Shown here: one piece after another, positions 44,701 to 52,414 of the stretch
Layout: every line of letters starts with the position of its first letter
Numbering within the stretch: the first letter of the stretch is position 1
Made by a program: the position numbers and the translations under genes
The notes under the pieces: generated by a model
Database searches by the model: none
The model's input: only the letters and a program-made list of their open reading frames with translations
Told to the model about the DNA's origin: nothing
Assembly: GCF_016587375.1 (NCBI RefSeq)
Contig: NZ_BNJG01000001.1
Coordinates: 434,001 to 498,000 of the forward strand
Reading direction: 5' to 3'
DNA: 64,000 nt
Origin: Ktedonobacter robiniae
Lineage (GTDB): Bacteria; Chloroflexota; Ktedonobacteria; Ktedonobacterales; Ktedonobacteraceae

Positions 44701-45706
44701 GTGCAGCGTACCCGCAGGACTTACACACAAATTCAGCCTGGCTCTTGCGGTTAGCTTTCTCGCAATGCCCACACTGATGGCATGTACGTGAGGTATTGCG
44801 AGGGTCAACGACGTGTAGGGGAACGCCTGCAAGAGCCGCTTTGTAGGAGAGGAACATGCGGAGTTGTCCAAAGGCCCAGGAGCTATGGCGAGAGCGCTGC
44901 GACTTTTTAACCGTGCGTTCGGTGCGAGACCGAATGTGCCTTAAGTCCTCAATCGCTATAGCGTGTTTGTTGGATTTGGCCTTTTGAACAAGACGTTTGG
45001 AGATGACATGATTGGTATTCTTGCGGAATCTGGCTTCACGGCCAGAGAGTGTCTTGAGATGGCGTTTGGCGCTCTTGGTCCCACGTTTTTGCAGACGTTG
45101 GCGAAGAGAATGCATCCGTTGGCGGGTCTTCTCGACAGTTTCACCGCTAAAGGTCTCGCCTGTGCTATCGGTGGCAAGGTTGACAATGCCCAAATCGACA
45201 CCGAGCGTCTCAGTTGGGTCATCCGGTGTGGGAGCAGGAACGTCGAGCGTCACAGCCAGATAGAAGACGCTATTGCGATACAGAAGATCAGCTTGCCCTT
45301 TGATAGCATCAAGGCGAGATTGCTGATACTCTCCCACACGGAAGGGAACAAACACCCGCCCTTGCAGGGTCAGAAGAGAGACTTCAGAGAGTCCCTTGAA
45401 GGACATCAGGCGCTCATCGTAGGTTACGGCGCCTTCACGTCGAAAGGTGGGCTTGATGCTCTTGTCGCGCTTATAGGCTTCAGCGGTTTTACTGATAGCG
45501 CGAATAGCCATCTGAGACGAAAGCTTGAAGTCCCTGCGAATAGCAGCATACACCAATTTTTGCAGCTTGAACTTATTGGCAAGTTGCTCAGTATATGCCA
45601 CTTCGGCGACTGTGTTACATGCATCATTGAATGCGTGCATCGTCTTAAGCAAGGCAGTGTGTTGTTCTGGCGATGGTGCCAGTTTCAAGAGCATCGTTTG
45701 TTTCAT
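44624..45706 (-). CDS. tnpB: TnpB RNA-guided endonuclease (IS605 OrfB family)
   Basis: A 360-residue TnpB. The RuvC-like catalytic residues are all present: D171 in GVDLGIVNLATDS, E253 in AIAIEDLRHIR and D338 in A-P-A-D-Y-N-A-A-V-N. The zinc ribbon has C309, C312, C328 and C331. The N-terminal H-A-F-N-D-A-C-N region and the Lys/Arg-rich helix before the second motif fit the family. TnpB cuts DNA next to a short motif using an omega RNA and helps maintain its element. No truncation or stop is seen, so it is probably functional. The start is the ATG at 45706. Confidence 0.95.
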   Translation of the reverse strand: MKQTMLLKLAPSPEQHTALLKTMHAFNDACNTVAEVAYTEQLANKFKLQKLVYAAIRRDFKLSSQMAIRAISKTAEAYKRDKSIKPTFRREGAVTYDERLMSFKGLSEVSLLTLQGRVFVPFRVGEYQQSRLDAIKGQADLLYRNSVFYLAVTLDVPAPTPDDPTETLGVDLGIVNLATDSTGETFSGETVEKTRQRMHSLRQRLQKRGTKSAKRHLKTLSGREARFRKNTNHVISKRLVQKAKSNKHAIAIEDLRHIRSRTERTVKKSQRSRHSSWAFGQLRMFLSYKAALAGVPLHVVDPRNTSRTCHQCGHCEKANRKSQAEFVCKSCGYAAPADYNAAVNISWAVVKQPLASTLAG

Positions 45707-45765
45707 GCCCGTATTGTAGCACAGTTAGAACAATATTGTCAGTATACTGCTAATGGGAAAGGAGA

Positions 45766-45810
45766 GCGACAATTCCTCCCCGGTCTAAAGACACGGGGCT
45801 TCCTTGTCGC
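45766..45810. repeat. left-end hairpin of the TnpB element
   Basis: GCGACAA/TTGTCGC (7 bp) encloses CCCCG-GTCT-AA-AGAC-A-CGGGG. Read on the minus strand it resembles the GAAGCCCCG...CGGGGAGGA hairpins usual at 3' ends of related elements, so it could also be a relic of a second, deleted copy. Confidence 0.55.
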
Positions 45811-45832
45811 AAACTCTGTGAAGATTAGTTCC

Positions 45833-45863
45833 TTGACTTCAAGTCAACTTGAATATGTATACT
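45833..45863 (+). promoter_or_regulatory. SoxR/MerR-like promoter with 19-base spacer and operator
   Basis: TTGACT (45833-45838) and TATACT (45858-45863) are 19 bases apart. The inverted repeat TTCAAGT-CA-ACTTGAA (45838-45853) starts at the last base of the -35 and otherwise fills the spacer. This geometry and the CTCAAGTTAACTTGAG-like sequence are hallmarks of MerR-family sites, especially SoxR. It precedes the FMN reductase gene. No MerR-type regulator is encoded nearby, and part of the site may belong to the left end of the TnpB element. Confidence 0.6.
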
Positions 45864-45905
45864 GGCGACTAACTTCTGATAAATAGCAATCGAAAGGAAC
45901 ATAGT

Positions 45906-46451
45906 ATGCATATCCTGGCCATTTCTGGCAGCCTGCGCGCCAGTTCGACGAACACGACCCTGGTGCGCGCAATTATGCGCCTGGCACCTTCGCATATGAC
46001 GTTTACCCTCTACGAAGGCCTGGCTGGCCTGCCTCATTTTTCGCCCGATCTGGATGGCGACGAGCCGCCAGCGGCAGTCCGTACTCTACGTCAACAACTT
46101 CAAAGCGCCGCGGGCGTCCTCATCTGCACACCCGAGTACGCCTTCGGTGTTCCAGGAGTCCTCAAGAACGCGCTCGATTGGACGGTATCTTCGGGAGAGT
46201 TCTCAGATAAACCGGTCGCCGCCATCAGCGCCTCTCCATTATGGGGTGGAGGCGAGAATGCCCATGCCTCGCTCCTGCTCACGCTGAAGGCGCTGGGCAC
46301 CAAAGTTCCTGAGCAAGGTAAGCTCATGATTCCCCATATCAACAAGAAGCTGGACGCCAATGGCGATATCTCAGATATCGAGACCAGGCAGGCACTTCTA
46401 ACGCTCCTCGAAGCCCTGGCCCAGACCATTACTGTGACACCAAATAAATAG
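45906..46451 (+). CDS. NADPH-dependent FMN reductase / quinone reductase family protein
   Basis: A 181-residue flavodoxin-fold protein. The FMN phosphate loop ISGSLRASSTNTTL is at the N-terminus and the family motif TPEYAFGVPGVLKNALDW is near residues 75-92. Relatives reduce FMN, quinones or azo compounds using NADPH. CGAAAGGA precedes the ATG. A promoter with a redox-sensor-like operator suggests induction by oxidants or redox-active compounds; this is inference. Confidence 0.9.
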   Translation: MHILAISGSLRASSTNTTLVRAIMRLAPSHMTFTLYEGLAGLPHFSPDLDGDEPPAAVRTLRQQLQSAAGVLICTPEYAFGVPGVLKNALDWTVSSGEFSDKPVAAISASPLWGGGENAHASLLLTLKALGTKVPEQGKLMIPHINKKLDANGDISDIETRQALLTLLEALAQTITVTPNK

Positions 46452-46470
46452 AAAAAGACCACTAAAAAAA

Positions 46471-46497
46471 TGTAGCGGTGAGAATCTCATCGCTACA
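46471..46497. terminator. Rho-independent terminator
   Basis: TGTAGCGGTGAGA pairs with TCTCATCGCTACA (one G-U). On the minus strand it is followed by seven T, so it fits best as the terminator of the gene at 46532. Confidence 0.8.
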
Positions 46498-46531
46498 CTC
46501 TCGTCACACTACACCTGACCTCCAGTTTCTC

Positions 46532-47311
46532 TCATTCTGCCAATGGGAATGACACATAAATGATCTCTTGCTCGCTCGAGTCTTGCTCACTCCACAGGTG
46601 TCCTCCATGCTCTCGAATCACTTTATAACAGAGTGCCGTACAGATATTCTGGTCTCTTTCATCAAGCGTCTGAGACCATACTTCAAACAATTCAGTCGAC
46701 TTTGACCTTCGAGCCATCAAAGTGTCATGTATATGAATGGCTACTCTGGCCTCGTGAAGAGCGTAAGCGGCATCCTGACACAGCATGACCTTGACATCTA
46801 CTGGAACCGTCCTGGCATGGTTAGTAGTTAGATGCATGAGAATATGTTCTAACGCAAAGGTTAGCCACTGCGAGTCACACACAATATAGCAAGGTGTAGC
46901 CGACAGCTCTATATGCCAAACGTCTCTCTCGTAGAGCGGTCTCAGCTGGTTTGTGATCTCCTCTACTAACAAGCTCAAATCATTTTTCACAAAACGCGCA
47001 GAAAAATGCTCTTTATCCAGATTGGCAGATAAGTCACGAAGCCGGGACAGAAAAGTGTTCAGCCGCGTCTCTGTAGATTGCATCGCTTGCAGGTATAGAT
47101 CGCAACGCTGCTCCTTTTTTCCCCAACCCCTTTTAGGATCTGTTGAATCCTCCTGCGGCTCACCATGGATGACATGTTCGAGAAGTTGGGTGTATCCTGA
47201 GATCGTCGCAAGCCCATTGCCCATAACGTGATGGATGATCTCTAATAATGAGTAGTTGATAAGACTCTCGCTTATCATCTTGCATGCTCTGGGTGATGTC
47301 TCCTCTGGCAT
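46532..47311 (-). CDS. degenerate histidine kinase-like protein
   Basis: The 259-residue soluble protein follows the layout of a histidine kinase core. The segment EIIHHVMGNGLATISGYTQLL matches the phosphoacceptor helix, and the end KVIREHGGHLWSEQDSSEQE with V-S-F-P-L matches the end of an ATPase domain. The ATP-binding boxes are eroded: the N box reads ALEHILMHLTTNHA and the D-x-G-x-G box is H-D-T-L-M. It may therefore not bind ATP and could act as a scaffold or phosphotransfer protein. No sensor or membrane part. GGGAGAG lies 8 bases before the ATG. Confidence 0.65.
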   Translation of the reverse strand: MPEETSPRACKMISESLINYSLLEIIHHVMGNGLATISGYTQLLEHVIHGEPQEDSTDPKRGWGKKEQRCDLYLQAMQSTETRLNTFLSRLRDLSANLDKEHFSARFVKNDLSLLVEEITNQLRPLYERDVWHIELSATPCYIVCDSQWLTFALEHILMHLTTNHARTVPVDVKVMLCQDAAYALHEARVAIHIHDTLMARRSKSTELFEVWSQTLDERDQNICTALCYKVIREHGGHLWSEQDSSEQEIIYVSFPLAE

Positions 47312-47334
47312 CGTATCTCTCCCTATTAGTATTT

Positions 47335-47368
47335 CTCTGTTTCACTGTATAATTTTCAGCAAACAGAG
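47335..47368. promoter_or_regulatory. inverted repeat around a possible -10
   Basis: CTCTGTTT and AAACAGAG, 18 bases apart, flank a TATACA-like element on the minus strand (with TTCCTG 17 bases before it) upstream of the gene at 47311. A possible repressor site. Confidence 0.3.
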
Positions 47369-47410
47369 CAGGAAATACGGAGGAGTCAAACCAAGAGTCT
47401 GCGCATTGGA

Positions 47411-48703
47411 TTAACTGGCATCAGGAACATGTATGCGGAAGAGGCTGTTTCCATCATCCCAATAGTGAGCATAGAGATAGGCACCGCTGCTCGAACTGCT
47501 GGCAATGCTGGCGCTCCAGCAGAGACCACACCCCTCGTTGGCGGTATAGCGTAATGGGCTTGAAAGCACCTGCCAGCTTGCTAAATGTGGATTCCATATC
47601 CACAGTCTGAAGCTTGCCACTGGCTGTTGCAAGGCTGGCTTTGTTATTCCAGTCTGGGGATCGGCGCCAAAGGCGAGCAGACGCCCGTCGCTGGTAACCG
47701 TCAGCACCTGGAGCAGTCCGGAGCGCTCACTACTTCTTCCAGGCACAGGCAGGGCGGGCAATTGCGCCCACTCACTCTCATTCTCGCTCTGATAGATCTG
47801 CGTCTGATACAGATGAGATGGAAGTTGCTCATGGGCCAGGACATAGAGAGGAGTTACCTGGGATGGCTCTTGCGCTGGTGCAGCTAGTAAAAAGGTGCCA
47901 ACCTGCTCGGGCAAGGCTGCCTGAGGCTGCCAGGAATTGCCCGCACCATGGCTCACCCATAGGATGGAGCGCGAAGACTCGGAGAGAGAAGAGAGATGGG
48001 TCACGATAGTCACCAGATTCTTCCCACCATCTATCACCTGGGGTGGCGAGAAGAAAGCTTCCTGCCCCAGGGCGCTATCCGCACGCGTCCAGGTACGATG
48101 ATCATCGGAACGCTCCAATATACTTACCTGGGGACTGTGCTCGGATAGACTATATGAACACCACCAGTAGAGATGCCCTTCAGTGGCTGCAATCTGGCAA
48201 AAGTCTGCCCCTTTTCCCATGGGCGCGATGGAGGTATGGGGAACACGCTCCCAGCTAGCTCCATCGTCACTACTTAGAAAGAGCATATTTTGATCGCAGG
48301 CGCGTTGTTTCTCAATAGTATTGGTAATCATGACCGCGATCTGTGCTGACTGAGTCGCCGTACTTGCGAAAGAGCAACCAGTGCCAGTAGCTCCTGAAAG
48401 GTTGATACGCCTCCACTGCCCCTCATCGCGACTCTTCTTCCACAGGACAATAGGGCCTGGAGCTGCGGCACTACCAGTGCAGATATAGAGCGTACTGGGG
48501 TCACTGGAAGCCACCATGTGAGCAAGCAATGGGCCAGGCAGTGGTATACGTTCCCAGTTGGCTGAGACAATCTGTGCTGGCTGAGAGCTTCCTGTATTCA
48601 TCGAAGTGGGCGTATTCTCTGGTGCGCAGCCCACTAGAAGGAATACGCAACATAAAAGAGCCAGCAGCGAGTTACTACTCAACAGTTGCCGTAGCGCGTG
48701 CAT
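47411..48703 (-). CDS. lipoprotein with BNR/sialidase-like propeller
   Basis: A 430-residue exported lipoprotein. The signal peptide ends in LLVGC with Cys26. The mature part shows repeated Asp-box-like turns (S-S-D-D-G-A-S-W-E, S-H-G-A-G-N-S-W-Q, R-S-D-D-H-R-T-W-T), as in BNR propellers. No catalytic residues of sialidases can be identified, so a binding or structural role is likely. AAAAGGA lies 9 bases before the ATG at 48703; a start 10 codons upstream lacks this site. Confidence 0.75.
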   Translation of the reverse strand: MHALRQLLSSNSLLALLCCVFLLVGCAPENTPTSMNTGSSQPAQIVSANWERIPLPGPLLAHMVASSDPSTLYICTGSAAAPGPIVLWKKSRDEGQWRRINLSGATGTGCSFASTATQSAQIAVMITNTIEKQRACDQNMLFLSSDDGASWERVPHTSIAPMGKGADFCQIAATEGHLYWWCSYSLSEHSPQVSILERSDDHRTWTRADSALGQEAFFSPPQVIDGGKNLVTIVTHLSSLSESSRSILWVSHGAGNSWQPQAALPEQVGTFLLAAPAQEPSQVTPLYVLAHEQLPSHLYQTQIYQSENESEWAQLPALPVPGRSSERSGLLQVLTVTSDGRLLAFGADPQTGITKPALQQPVASFRLWIWNPHLASWQVLSSPLRYTANEGCGLCWSASIASSSSSGAYLYAHYWDDGNSLFRIHVPDAS

Positions 48704-48817
48704 AGGCGGAAATCCTTTTCGATGATATCGCATCGTAGCGATTTACAAGCAATATATCTTTTTTACAAGATTATACAGCTTTTCGAACAGGATTTGCCAA
48801 GGCTCACACGCCATCAA

Positions 48818-49630
48818 CTACAGCAAGGGTAATCCCATGACGAGGGGCGGGTCAGTCAGGCGCGGGGGATGCAGGACCAGGTCGGCGCTACCAGACACGA
48901 GGCCGCTCTGTACAACAAGCGGGGATATATTACTGCCAAGCAAGATCTTCTCGCCCGGAAGCAAGCAGGCCCGGAGATCCGCAGCCAGAGGAAACGCGGC
49001 GGAACGCAGGTAATACACCCCGTCGACAACCCCATGCAGCACATATGTGCCTGCTGCGTGCAGCTTCGCGCAACGCACAGGCGCCCCCTGAGGAATGGGA
49101 CTGGTAAAGAGACCGACATAGATCGTACCTTGAAAAGATGCCGGAGCACTGATCCATCCCCGGATCGTGTTTTTCATCCGCGTATTAGGGCTTCCTGGGA
49201 AACGCTTCGCCGCTGGTTCTACCCGTTCTTCTACAAGGGGCGGCTCAAATTCATGCGCGCGTTGACGCAAGAGGCGAGGAGACAGGCCCACCAGTTGGGT
49301 AAAACGCGTTGTGAAAGAACCCATACTACTATAGCCAACTTCGAAACAAATATCGGTCACGCTGAGCGAGGTGGTCAACAGTAAGCGCCTGGCCGCTTGA
49401 AAGCGCAGAGCTGAGAGAAATTCCACTGGCGGGATGCCGATCAGGCGGCGAAAAACCCGGTTAAAGTGATAGGGACTCAGGCAGGCAACCGAAGCCAGGT
49501 CTTCCAGCGCCAGGTCCTCATGCATGTGGGAATGCATGACCTGGATCACACATTCAATGGCCTGCATGTGAATATCCAGCGTCTCATAGCGCGCAAGGCC
49601 TTGACCCGATGCTGGCGATGCGATTTGCAT
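48818..49630 (-). CDS. AraC-family regulator with C-terminal beta-sandwich-like domain
   Basis: The AraC DNA-binding domain is at the N-terminal side (about residues 22-125) with two helix-turn-helix units: D-L-A-L-E-D-L-A-S-V-A-C-L-S-P-Y-H-F-N-R-V-F and S-V-T-D-I-C-F-E-V-G-Y-S-S-M-G-S-F-T-T-R-F. The C-terminal 110 residues read F-Q-G-T-I-Y-V-G-L-F-T-S-P...G-V-V-D-G-V-Y-Y-L, resembling a carboxypeptidase-regulatory or transthyretin-like beta fold rather than a known AraC effector domain. It diverges from another AraC gene 153 bases away. Confidence 0.82.
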   Translation of the reverse strand: MQIASPASGQGLARYETLDIHMQAIECVIQVMHSHMHEDLALEDLASVACLSPYHFNRVFRRLIGIPPVEFLSALRFQAARRLLLTTSLSVTDICFEVGYSSMGSFTTRFTQLVGLSPRLLRQRAHEFEPPLVEERVEPAAKRFPGSPNTRMKNTIRGWISAPASFQGTIYVGLFTSPIPQGAPVRCAKLHAAGTYVLHGVVDGVYYLRSAAFPLAADLRACLLPGEKILLGSNISPLVVQSGLVSGSADLVLHPPRLTDPPLVMGLPLL

Positions 49631-49783
49631 GATAGCCTCCCTTACTATAGAGTTTTTGTTATGAGGTTATTCTTTTCGACCGGGCCAAAGGCGGCAACGA
49701 TGAAGAACAGCGCAAGAATGGACCACTAGAACGGATTTTCGCCTGCTATACTTGGGGTAGTGATCACGAGGAGGAGGAACGCC

Positions 49784-50662
49784 ATGGACTACCGGATGTG
49801 CATCCAGAGGAGTATTGATTATATTGAGGAGCATCTGCGCGCCTGTATTACGGTCGACGAACTGGCCCAGATCGCAGGATTCTCCACCTACCACTACTAT
49901 CGAATCTTTAATGCCTACGTCGGCGTACCGGTGGTGGAGTATATCAGGCGCAGGCGCCTGGCGTATGCCGCCGCCGAGCTCACCCACGGCAAGCGTATCC
50001 TCGATATCGCCACGGACTATGGCTTTGATACCTACAATGGCTTCGCGAAGGCGTTCCGTAAGACATATGGCTGTTCCCCCGAACAGTACCGCAGCCATGT
50101 CTCAGGGCAACTTCCCCAAAAAGTAAATTTGCTCCTTTTTCAGGAATACAATATCGCAGGAGGAATCGTTGTGGAACCAAAGATTATCAGCAAGCCTACA
50201 GCTAAAGTCGCGGGCTATGAACTCAAAACGACATGTCTTGAGGGCAAAAATTTGCAGGAGATTCCGGCCTTCTGGTCAGCCATGACCCCAGAGAAGTTCG
50301 CCACGCTCCATAAAACGTTCCCCGTCGTGCATCACAATGAGCTGGGTATCTGCTATCCGCCCGACAGCGTCACTGGCGAGTTCTCGTATGTCATCGCCGT
50401 CGAGGTGGAGAACTATGATGGCATCCCAGCAGACATGTTTCGCGGCGAAGTGCCCGAGGCAAACTATGCCGTCTTTACAGTGCCTCCAGTTGAGAACATA
50501 GGGCCGGAATTCTCGGATGCCATTCAGGGGACATGGAAATACATCATGACCACCTGGTTCCCTGAGTCCGGCTACGAGTTCGCCGAGGGCAAAGCCGATT
50601 ACGAGCTCTACTACGATGCCACCAAAGTAGAGATCTATATCCCCATCAAGAAAAAAGCCTGA
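49784..50662 (+). CDS. AraC-family regulator with GyrI-like effector domain
   Basis: A 292-residue regulator. The AraC domain occupies about residues 8-105 (I-T-V-D-E-L-A-Q-I-A-G-F-S-T-Y-H-Y-Y-R-I-F and I-L-D-I-A-T-D-Y-G-F-D-T-Y-N-G-F). The rest is a GyrI/SOUL-type effector-binding domain with the typical closing D-Y-E-L-Y-Y-D...V-E-I-Y-I-P-I. Such proteins bind small hydrophobic compounds and control drug or stress responses. GAGGAGGA lies just before the ATG at 49784; an in-frame GTG at 49760 precedes that site. Confidence 0.9.
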   Translation: MDYRMCIQRSIDYIEEHLRACITVDELAQIAGFSTYHYYRIFNAYVGVPVVEYIRRRRLAYAAAELTHGKRILDIATDYGFDTYNGFAKAFRKTYGCSPEQYRSHVSGQLPQKVNLLLFQEYNIAGGIVVEPKIISKPTAKVAGYELKTTCLEGKNLQEIPAFWSAMTPEKFATLHKTFPVVHHNELGICYPPDSVTGEFSYVIAVEVENYDGIPADMFRGEVPEANYAVFTVPPVENIGPEFSDAIQGTWKYIMTTWFPESGYEFAEGKADYELYYDATKVEIYIPIKKKA

Positions 50663-50683
50663 GTTTCCTAAGCATCTGCTTGT

Positions 50684-50696
50684 GCGCCTGCGGCGC
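50684..50696. repeat. short palindrome GCGCC-TGC-GGCGC, copy 2
   Basis: Same 13-base motif as at 598-610 (opposite orientation) and 57421-57433. It lies just upstream of a long terminator stem, as copy 3 does. Confidence 0.4.
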
Positions 50697-50707
50697 GCAG
50701 GGGAAAA

Positions 50708-50755
50708 GGGAGGGGCATGTGGCGTGGGCAATTACCCACGCCACATGCCCCTCCC
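50708..50755 (+). terminator. terminator, perfect 21-bp stem
   Basis: GGGAGGGGCATGTGGCGTGG and one more base pair exactly with 50735-50755 across a 6-base loop; TCTTT follows. It ends the GyrI-like regulator gene. The rest of the gap to 50905 is AT-rich without a clear promoter. Confidence 0.82.
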
Positions 50756-50905
50756 TCTTTCAGTCAAAGATTCACCCGTCCGAGAGACAAAGTATCCAAT
50801 TTGCCCCCATCAAAAAAATAAATTGAGGAAATTTACAAACTCTTTTTAATCTTTCTTTAATTTTATGGGCTACTCTTAAAGGAGATCGAAGATAGAGATA
50901 GGCAG

Positions 50906-50931
50906 TTTGCATTGAATTTATTCAATGCAAA
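50906..50931. promoter_or_regulatory. 12-bp inverted repeat upstream of an MFS gene
   Basis: TTTGCATTGAAT-TT-ATTCAATGCAAA ends 20 bases before the AGGAG of the gene at 50965. It could be a dimeric regulator site or a leader hairpin. Confidence 0.45.
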
Positions 50932-50964
50932 AAGGGTGTCGTAGGATGAATAGGAGTTTGTTTC

Positions 50965-52362
50965 ATGGAAGTCTCCACGCCGGGTATCCAGCGTCAAAAC
51001 ATTGCTGCACGCATTGACCGCTTGCCCCTGAGTCGGGAAATCTGGAGTATTCTATTTCTGGCAGGTCTCTCCTGGCTGTTAGAATCATATGATATCGGCA
51101 TTATTGGCACTGTTCTCCCCACTATAACAAAGCAATTTCACCTTGATACATTTACCGTAGGCTGGTTGGCGACTGCGTCCACGCTGGGAATTGTCGTCGC
51201 CATTCTCCCGGCAGGCTGGCTTACTGACCGGATTGGGCGTAAGCATATGCTGGCCCTGGGAACCGCCTGGTACGCTTTCTTCTCTCTGCTATGCGCCTTT
51301 GTCCCCAATATTCCTCTCTTGCTACTCCTGAGATTTGTGGCAGGCTTTGGCATGGGCGCGATCTTCCCCATTCCGTATGCGATGGCCGCTGAGTTTACGC
51401 CCGGTCATAAGCGCGGCCTGATGACTGGAATTCTGGATTCCTTTCTCTCAGTAGGCTACTTTGCCGCGCCCTTGCTCGGCTTCCTGGCAAACTCATGGTT
51501 TACCAGCGGTCAGAGCTGGCGCTTTCTCTTCCTCCTCGGTGGACTTCCACTCCTATATGTCCCCGCCCTGCTAAAATGGATGCCGGAATCTCCACGCTGG
51601 CTACAAATTCGGGGCAGAAACAGCGAGGCGGACGGCATTGTGCATCACCTGGAAACCTCCATCGAACAGCGTCTTCAGAAACCTCTGCCAATGCCCCGAA
51701 GCAGTGTCCTGGCATCTTCCGAGGAGAGCGCCTCTCCGCTCGCCTTCCTGCGTAGGCCTTATCTTAAACGTACGCTGATGATGTGGATCTCTTTCGCCTG
51801 CATTCTATTCATCTTCTATGCCATTCAAACCTACACACCAACTGTCCTGGTGAAGCAAGGATATGGTCTGGATAATGCTTTCCTCTATGCCAGTTTCATT
51901 GTCATTGCCTCTATTCCTGGCAAGTACGCTGTGGCTTACGCTCTGGAACGCTGGGGACGCAAGAAGACCCTGATCGTCTTCACGCTTATCGCGGCGGTAA
52001 GCGCTATCGGTTTTGGTTTCTCCCATACCGTGCTTCTCTCGCTCGCCTTTGGCGCGCTCATGTCGTTCTTTGGCATCGGCGTCGATCCAGGCATTAAGAT
52101 CTACGGCGCTGAGCAGTATCCAACCAGCATACGTGCGCTTGGCATCAGCGGCTTTGAATGCGTGGGACGCCTCTTTGGGGGAGCGCTGGCACCCTTTATC
52201 ATGGCCTTTATCATCGCTGGCGGCGGGATCGCGGGATCGTATATCTTCCTGGCCACGGTGGCTCTGGTAGGGGTCCTGGCTGTCGCCTTCCTTGGACATG
52301 AAACGCGTGGGAAAACTCTGGAACAGGCCGTGATCATTGAAGACGAACGGCGCATCGCCTGA
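50965..52362 (+). CDS. MFS transporter, sugar/aromatic acid carrier-like
   Basis: A 465-residue 12-helix carrier. The pattern L-E-S-Y-D-I-G-I-I-G-T-V-L in helix 1, G-W-L-T-D-R-I-G-R-K-H loop, F-G-M-G-A-I-F-P-I-P-Y-A-M-A-A-E and the end G-H-E-T-R-G-K-T-L-E place it in the sugar porter/metabolite symporter branch. AGGAG lies 8 bases before the ATG. It leads a run of same-strand genes with an AMP ligase, an acyltransferase and an esterase, which suggests an organic acid substrate. Confidence 0.86.
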   Translation: MEVSTPGIQRQNIAARIDRLPLSREIWSILFLAGLSWLLESYDIGIIGTVLPTITKQFHLDTFTVGWLATASTLGIVVAILPAGWLTDRIGRKHMLALGTAWYAFFSLLCAFVPNIPLLLLLRFVAGFGMGAIFPIPYAMAAEFTPGHKRGLMTGILDSFLSVGYFAAPLLGFLANSWFTSGQSWRFLFLLGGLPLLYVPALLKWMPESPRWLQIRGRNSEADGIVHHLETSIEQRLQKPLPMPRSSVLASSEESASPLAFLRRPYLKRTLMMWISFACILFIFYAIQTYTPTVLVKQGYGLDNAFLYASFIVIASIPGKYAVAYALERWGRKKTLIVFTLIAAVSAIGFGFSHTVLLSLAFGALMSFFGIGVDPGIKIYGAEQYPTSIRALGISGFECVGRLFGGALAPFIMAFIIAGGGIAGSYIFLATVALVGVLAVAFLGHETRGKTLEQAVIIEDERRIA

Positions 52363-52414
52363 ACAAACCATTCAACGACAAGGCGTGTCATATCGCGAGG
52401 GATGAGGAACATTT

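Larger units (their letters stand above)
44588..45842 (-). mobile_element. IS200/IS605-type TnpB-only element
   Basis: The element carries an intact tnpB and no tnpA. The right end, on the minus strand, finishes with a hairpin and GGGGTTCTTGAC; TTGAC is the known right-end cleavage motif of ISDra2-like elements, placing the boundary at 44588. The left end is less certain: a large hairpin at 45766-45810 and a TTGAC on the minus strand at 45847-45843 suggest a boundary near 45842. Without tnpA it would move only with help from another element. Confidence 0.75.

Noticed and set aside
44963..45886. 307-codon frame antisense to tnpB
   Set aside because: It crosses the element end and a promoter; tnpB has intact catalytic motifs.
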